6,896 nucleotides of DNA, from assembly GCA_020853995.1 (NCBI GenBank), contig JADYXV010000185.1, positions 1 to 6,896 on the forward strand, given 5' to 3'. Shown here piece by piece: positions 5,317 to 6,896 of the stretch. The position numbers were made by a program, and so were the translations under genes. The stretch is from Novosphingobium sp. GTDB taxonomy: Bacteria; Pseudomonadota; Alphaproteobacteria; Sphingomonadales; Sphingomonadaceae. The notes under the pieces are model-generated. The model searched no databases. It saw only the letters and a list, made by a program, of their open reading frames with translations, and was not told the DNA's origin. The stretch's first letter is position 1. Each line of letters starts with the position of its first letter.

Positions 5317-5853
5317 TTATCCCTTAACCCGCGCCGCAAAACTTTTGCGCAGTTTCATCAGTTTGGGCGGGATGACGGCGAGGCAATAGGGATTGCGCTT
5401 GCCTTCGCCGTCCCAGTATTCCTGATGATAATCCTCGGCTGGATACCACGTTGCGGGACCTTCAATAGTCGTCACAACCGGCGCAGCCCTGCCTGCCTGG
5501 TCGCGGGCAATGGCTTCCTTCGCCTCTGCCAGTTGCGCATCGTCCAGCGGGAACAGTGCCGAACGGTATTGCGTGCCGACATCGTTGCCCTGCCGGTTCA
5601 ACTGCGTGGGATCATGCGTGGCAAAGTGGATGTCCAGTATATCGCCATAGCTGACCACTGCGGGATCAAACGTCACGCGAATCGCCTCGGCATGGCCGGT
5701 GTTGCCCGAACAGACCTGTTTGTATGTCGGGTTATCAACTTGGCCGCCGATGTAGCCGCTTTCCACGTTGCTGACACCGATCACGTCGCGGAACACCGCT
5801 TCTGTGCACCAGAAGCATCCACCGGCGATAATGGCCGTTGCTTGTTCGCTCAT
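5317..5853 (-). CDS. msrA: Peptide-methionine (S)-S-oxide reductase MsrA
   Basis: Repairs the S-epimer of methionine sulfoxide in proteins and free Met, using thioredoxin. The 178-aa protein has the catalytic GGCFWC motif (11-16) with nucleophile C13, followed by TEAVF. Family signatures follow: ESGYIGG (31-37), TYKQVCSGNTGHAE (43-56), with E56 as the likely proton donor, and YHQEYW (142-147). C157 near the C-terminus could be a resolving cysteine; C16 and C48 are other candidates. There is no signal peptide, so it is cytoplasmic. The frame opens at a TTG (5877), but I take the ATG at 5853 because AAGGAG lies 10 nt upstream and MSEQATAIIAGGCFWC is a normal MsrA N-terminus. It is convergent with rsmB and divergent from the exported methyltransferase-like gene. 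No msrB is seen in this window. Confidence 0.95.
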   Translation of the reverse strand: MSEQATAIIAGGCFWCTEAVFRDVIGVSNVESGYIGGQVDNPTYKQVCSGNTGHAEAIRVTFDPAVVSYGDILDIHFATHDPTQLNRQGNDVGTQYRSALFPLDDAQLAEAKEAIARDQAGRAAPVVTTIEGPATWYPAEDYHQEYWDGEGKRNPYCLAVIPPKLMKLRKSFAARVKG

Positions 5854-5863
5854 GCGTCTTATT

Positions 5864-5869
5864 CTCCTT
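5864..5869 (-). promoter_or_regulatory. Shine-Dalgarno that fixes the msrA start
   Basis: AAGGAG on the minus strand, 10 nt before the ATG at 5853. It lies inside the reading frame opened by the upstream TTG at 5877, so it argues against that longer start. Confidence 0.7.
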
Positions 5870-5916
5870 ATATGCAACCAAGATAGGCAGGCGCATCCCG
5901 CTTGTCATCGGCCCTT

Positions 5917-5922
5917 AGGAGA
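5917..5922 (+). promoter_or_regulatory. Shine-Dalgarno of the exported methyltransferase-like gene
   Basis: AGGAGA, 7 nt before the ATG at 5930. It supports this start over the open frame that continues back to 5768 antisense to msrA. Confidence 0.7.
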
Positions 5923-5929
5923 ATCCCCC

Positions 5930-6787
5930 ATGCGCAAAGCCAGCCTTGCCACGTTTGCCCTGATTGCATCTTTGGGCTTTTCGGCGCCCGCCGTCGCCCA
6001 GCATGAAGGCCATGCGATGGCCAAAGCCGCGATTGATCCTGCGTTGGCGGCCGCAGTGGCCGATAAATCGCGTGCAACAGATAGCCAGCGCGACAAGTAT
6101 CGCCGCCCTGCCGAAACGCTCGAATTCTTTCAGGTGGCCCCCACGATGAAGGTGGGCGAATACGCGCCGGGTGGCGGCTGGTACTCGCGCCTGCTTGGTC
6201 TCTACCTTGGCCCCAAGGGCAAGCTCGTGGGCCTGTTTGCCGATGCTACCAAGGGCACAGAGCAAATGCAGGCCAACGTTGCCAAGAGCGTTGCAAAGTT
6301 CCCCGAAGAAGTGGCCGGCTGGGCCAGCATGCCCGCCGATAAGTTCAGCGCGTTGACGCTTGGCGCCATTCCCGACGCGGAAAAGGGCACGTTTGACCGC
6401 ATTCTGGTGATGCGCGCGCTGCACAACATGATGCGTTCCAACGTGGCTGACAGCGAAATCCGCAAAATGCGCGAATTGTTGAAAGCAGATGGCATGATCG
6501 GCATCGAGCAGCACCGTGCAAAAGCTGATGCGCCGTTTGCCTTCACCGATGGTTCGAAGGGGTACATGCTGGAAGCCGACATCATCAAGCTGATGGAAAT
6601 CCACGGCTTTACCTTCGTCGGGAAAAGCGAAGCCAATGCCAACCCGAAAGACCCCGCCAATTGGCCGGACGGCGTCTGGACGCTGCCCCCCGTGCTGGGT
6701 GGCGTCGAGGACGATGCCGAAAAGGCACGGCTGACCGCGATTGGCGAAAGCGACCGCATGACGTTGCTGTTTCGCAAGCGTCCATGA
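5930..6787 (+). CDS. Exported class I SAM-methyltransferase-like protein (COG4798-type)
   Basis: 285-aa protein with a Sec signal peptide: MRK, hydrophobic 4-19, and probable cleavage after AVA (residue 23), leaving QHEGHAMA. The body matches the predicted-methyltransferase group I recall as COG4798. DSQRDKYRRPAETLEFFQV (51-69) comes before motif I, KVGEYAPGGGWYSRLL (74-89), a variant of the E-x-x-PGGG-Y(T/S) loop. RILVMRALHNM (157-167) sits where motif IV is expected, then DGMIGIEQHRA (187-197) and KGYMLEADIIKLMEIHGF (210-227). The C-terminus ends in ESDRMTLLFRK, the final beta strand. Substrate unknown; SAM supply outside the cytoplasm is not established, so activity there is uncertain. Start 5930 is set by AGGAGA and by the signal peptide. 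It is divergent from msrA (76-bp gap), and the next gene follows 51 nt later on the same strand. Confidence 0.8.
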   Translation: MRKASLATFALIASLGFSAPAVAQHEGHAMAKAAIDPALAAAVADKSRATDSQRDKYRRPAETLEFFQVAPTMKVGEYAPGGGWYSRLLGLYLGPKGKLVGLFADATKGTEQMQANVAKSVAKFPEEVAGWASMPADKFSALTLGAIPDAEKGTFDRILVMRALHNMMRSNVADSEIRKMRELLKADGMIGIEQHRAKADAPFAFTDGSKGYMLEADIIKLMEIHGFTFVGKSEANANPKDPANWPDGVWTLPPVLGGVEDDAEKARLTAIGESDRMTLLFRKRP

Positions 6788-6838
6788 CAACGCGCCACTA
6801 AGGTTTAATTGATGCGGGCGGCGGCGTAGGTCAGGCCC

Positions 6839-6896
6839 ATGAGCCAGATCACCGTCGCCGCCCTGCACCTTGCCCTCAACGCGGGCGAGGCCGAGA
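6839..6896 (+). CDS. Truncated gene start, possibly carbon-nitrogen hydrolase (N-carbamoylputrescine amidase-like)
   Basis: ATG at 6839 opens a frame running off the window: 19 codons reading MSQITVAALHLALNAGEAE. An in-frame TAG at 6827-6829 rules out a longer start, and 18 of the 19 codons end in G or C, as expected for a real gene here. The (x)ITVAA(L/I)(Q)L opening is typical of nitrilase-superfamily amidohydrolases, in particular N-carbamoylputrescine amidase (agmatine to putrescine pathway), but 19 residues cannot prove it and no catalytic Glu, Lys or Cys is in view. A weak AGG (6833-6835) precedes the start. A minus-strand tail ending at a TAA near 6806 also stays open here, but it is Arg-rich with rare AGG codons and is less likely. 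Confidence 0.45.
   Translation, partial: MSQITVAALHLALNAGEAE

Noticed and set aside
5854..5877. TTG start for msrA eight codons upstream
   Set aside because: The AAGGAG Shine-Dalgarno lies inside this extension and the extra HIRRIRR residues are not MsrA-like.
5768..5929. Upstream 54-codon extension of the exported methyltransferase-like gene
   Set aside because: It overlaps msrA antisense, and the AGGAGA plus signal peptide place the start at 5930.
5915..6868. 317-codon minus-strand frame antisense to the exported methyltransferase-like gene
   Set aside because: The composition (His/Arg/Gly-rich, no motif) is that of a shadow frame; the plus strand has a signal peptide, RBS and family motifs.
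1..6896. CRISPR array, IS element, integrase, att site, tRNA or rRNA
   Set aside because: No regularly spaced repeats, transposase or integrase motifs, terminal inverted repeats or RNA-gene signatures were seen on either strand.
6806..6896. Minus-strand C-terminal frame ending in a TAA near 6806 (reads ...MGLTYAAARIN)
   Set aside because: It is Arg-rich with rare AGG codons, while the plus frame from 6839 has near-uniform G/C third positions and a plausible N-terminus. Kept only as a lesser alternative.

Overview
The window is GC-rich, gene-dense chromosomal DNA of an alphaproteobacterium, most likely a sphingomonad (order Sphingomonadales, Novosphingobium-like). The pointers are: a DksA of the alphaproteobacterial type with a degenerate zinc finger; a small DUF1674/SDHAF4-type protein with the C-terminus FGDWEKNGIAIDF; an RsmB gene divergent from it; and a family-5 solute-binding lipoprotein of a type I associate with sphingomonads. 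The assignment is from recalled family knowledge, not a search. I see no IS element, integrase, CRISPR array, tRNA or rRNA.

Layout, left to right. Bases 1-114 hold no gene I can defend. A short Sel1-repeat protein lies on the minus strand (115-459). A 295-bp intergenic region (460-754) follows, with possible divergent promoters, an imperfect direct repeat and a foldable leader. Then come dksA (755-1213, +) and its hairpin; a PilZ c-di-GMP receptor (about 1395-1754, +); and a two-gene unit of a solute-binding lipoprotein (1829-3295) and a DUF4112 membrane-associated protein (3301-3747). Convergent to this is the DUF1674 gene (3751-3969, -), which is divergent from rsmB (4000-5259, +) with only 30 bp between the starts. 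A perfect 21-bp-arm G/C palindrome (5268-5311) separates rsmB from convergent msrA (5317-5853, -). msrA is divergent from an exported SAM-methyltransferase-like protein (5930-6787, +). A truncated gene, perhaps a nitrilase-superfamily amidohydrolase, begins at 6839 and runs off the window.

How the genes work together. This is mostly a housekeeping and regulatory neighbourhood, not one pathway: stringent-response transcription control (DksA), c-di-GMP signalling (PilZ), 16S rRNA m5C967 modification (RsmB), respiratory complex II assembly (DUF1674), methionine sulfoxide repair (MsrA) and envelope proteins of unclear role. The only pair that looks like a true operon is the solute-binding lipoprotein with DUF4112 (5-nt gap). 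I do not see a clear novel multi-gene system. The best leads are that orphan binding protein/DUF4112 pair, the exported methyltransferase-like protein, the dksA leader, and the palindrome.
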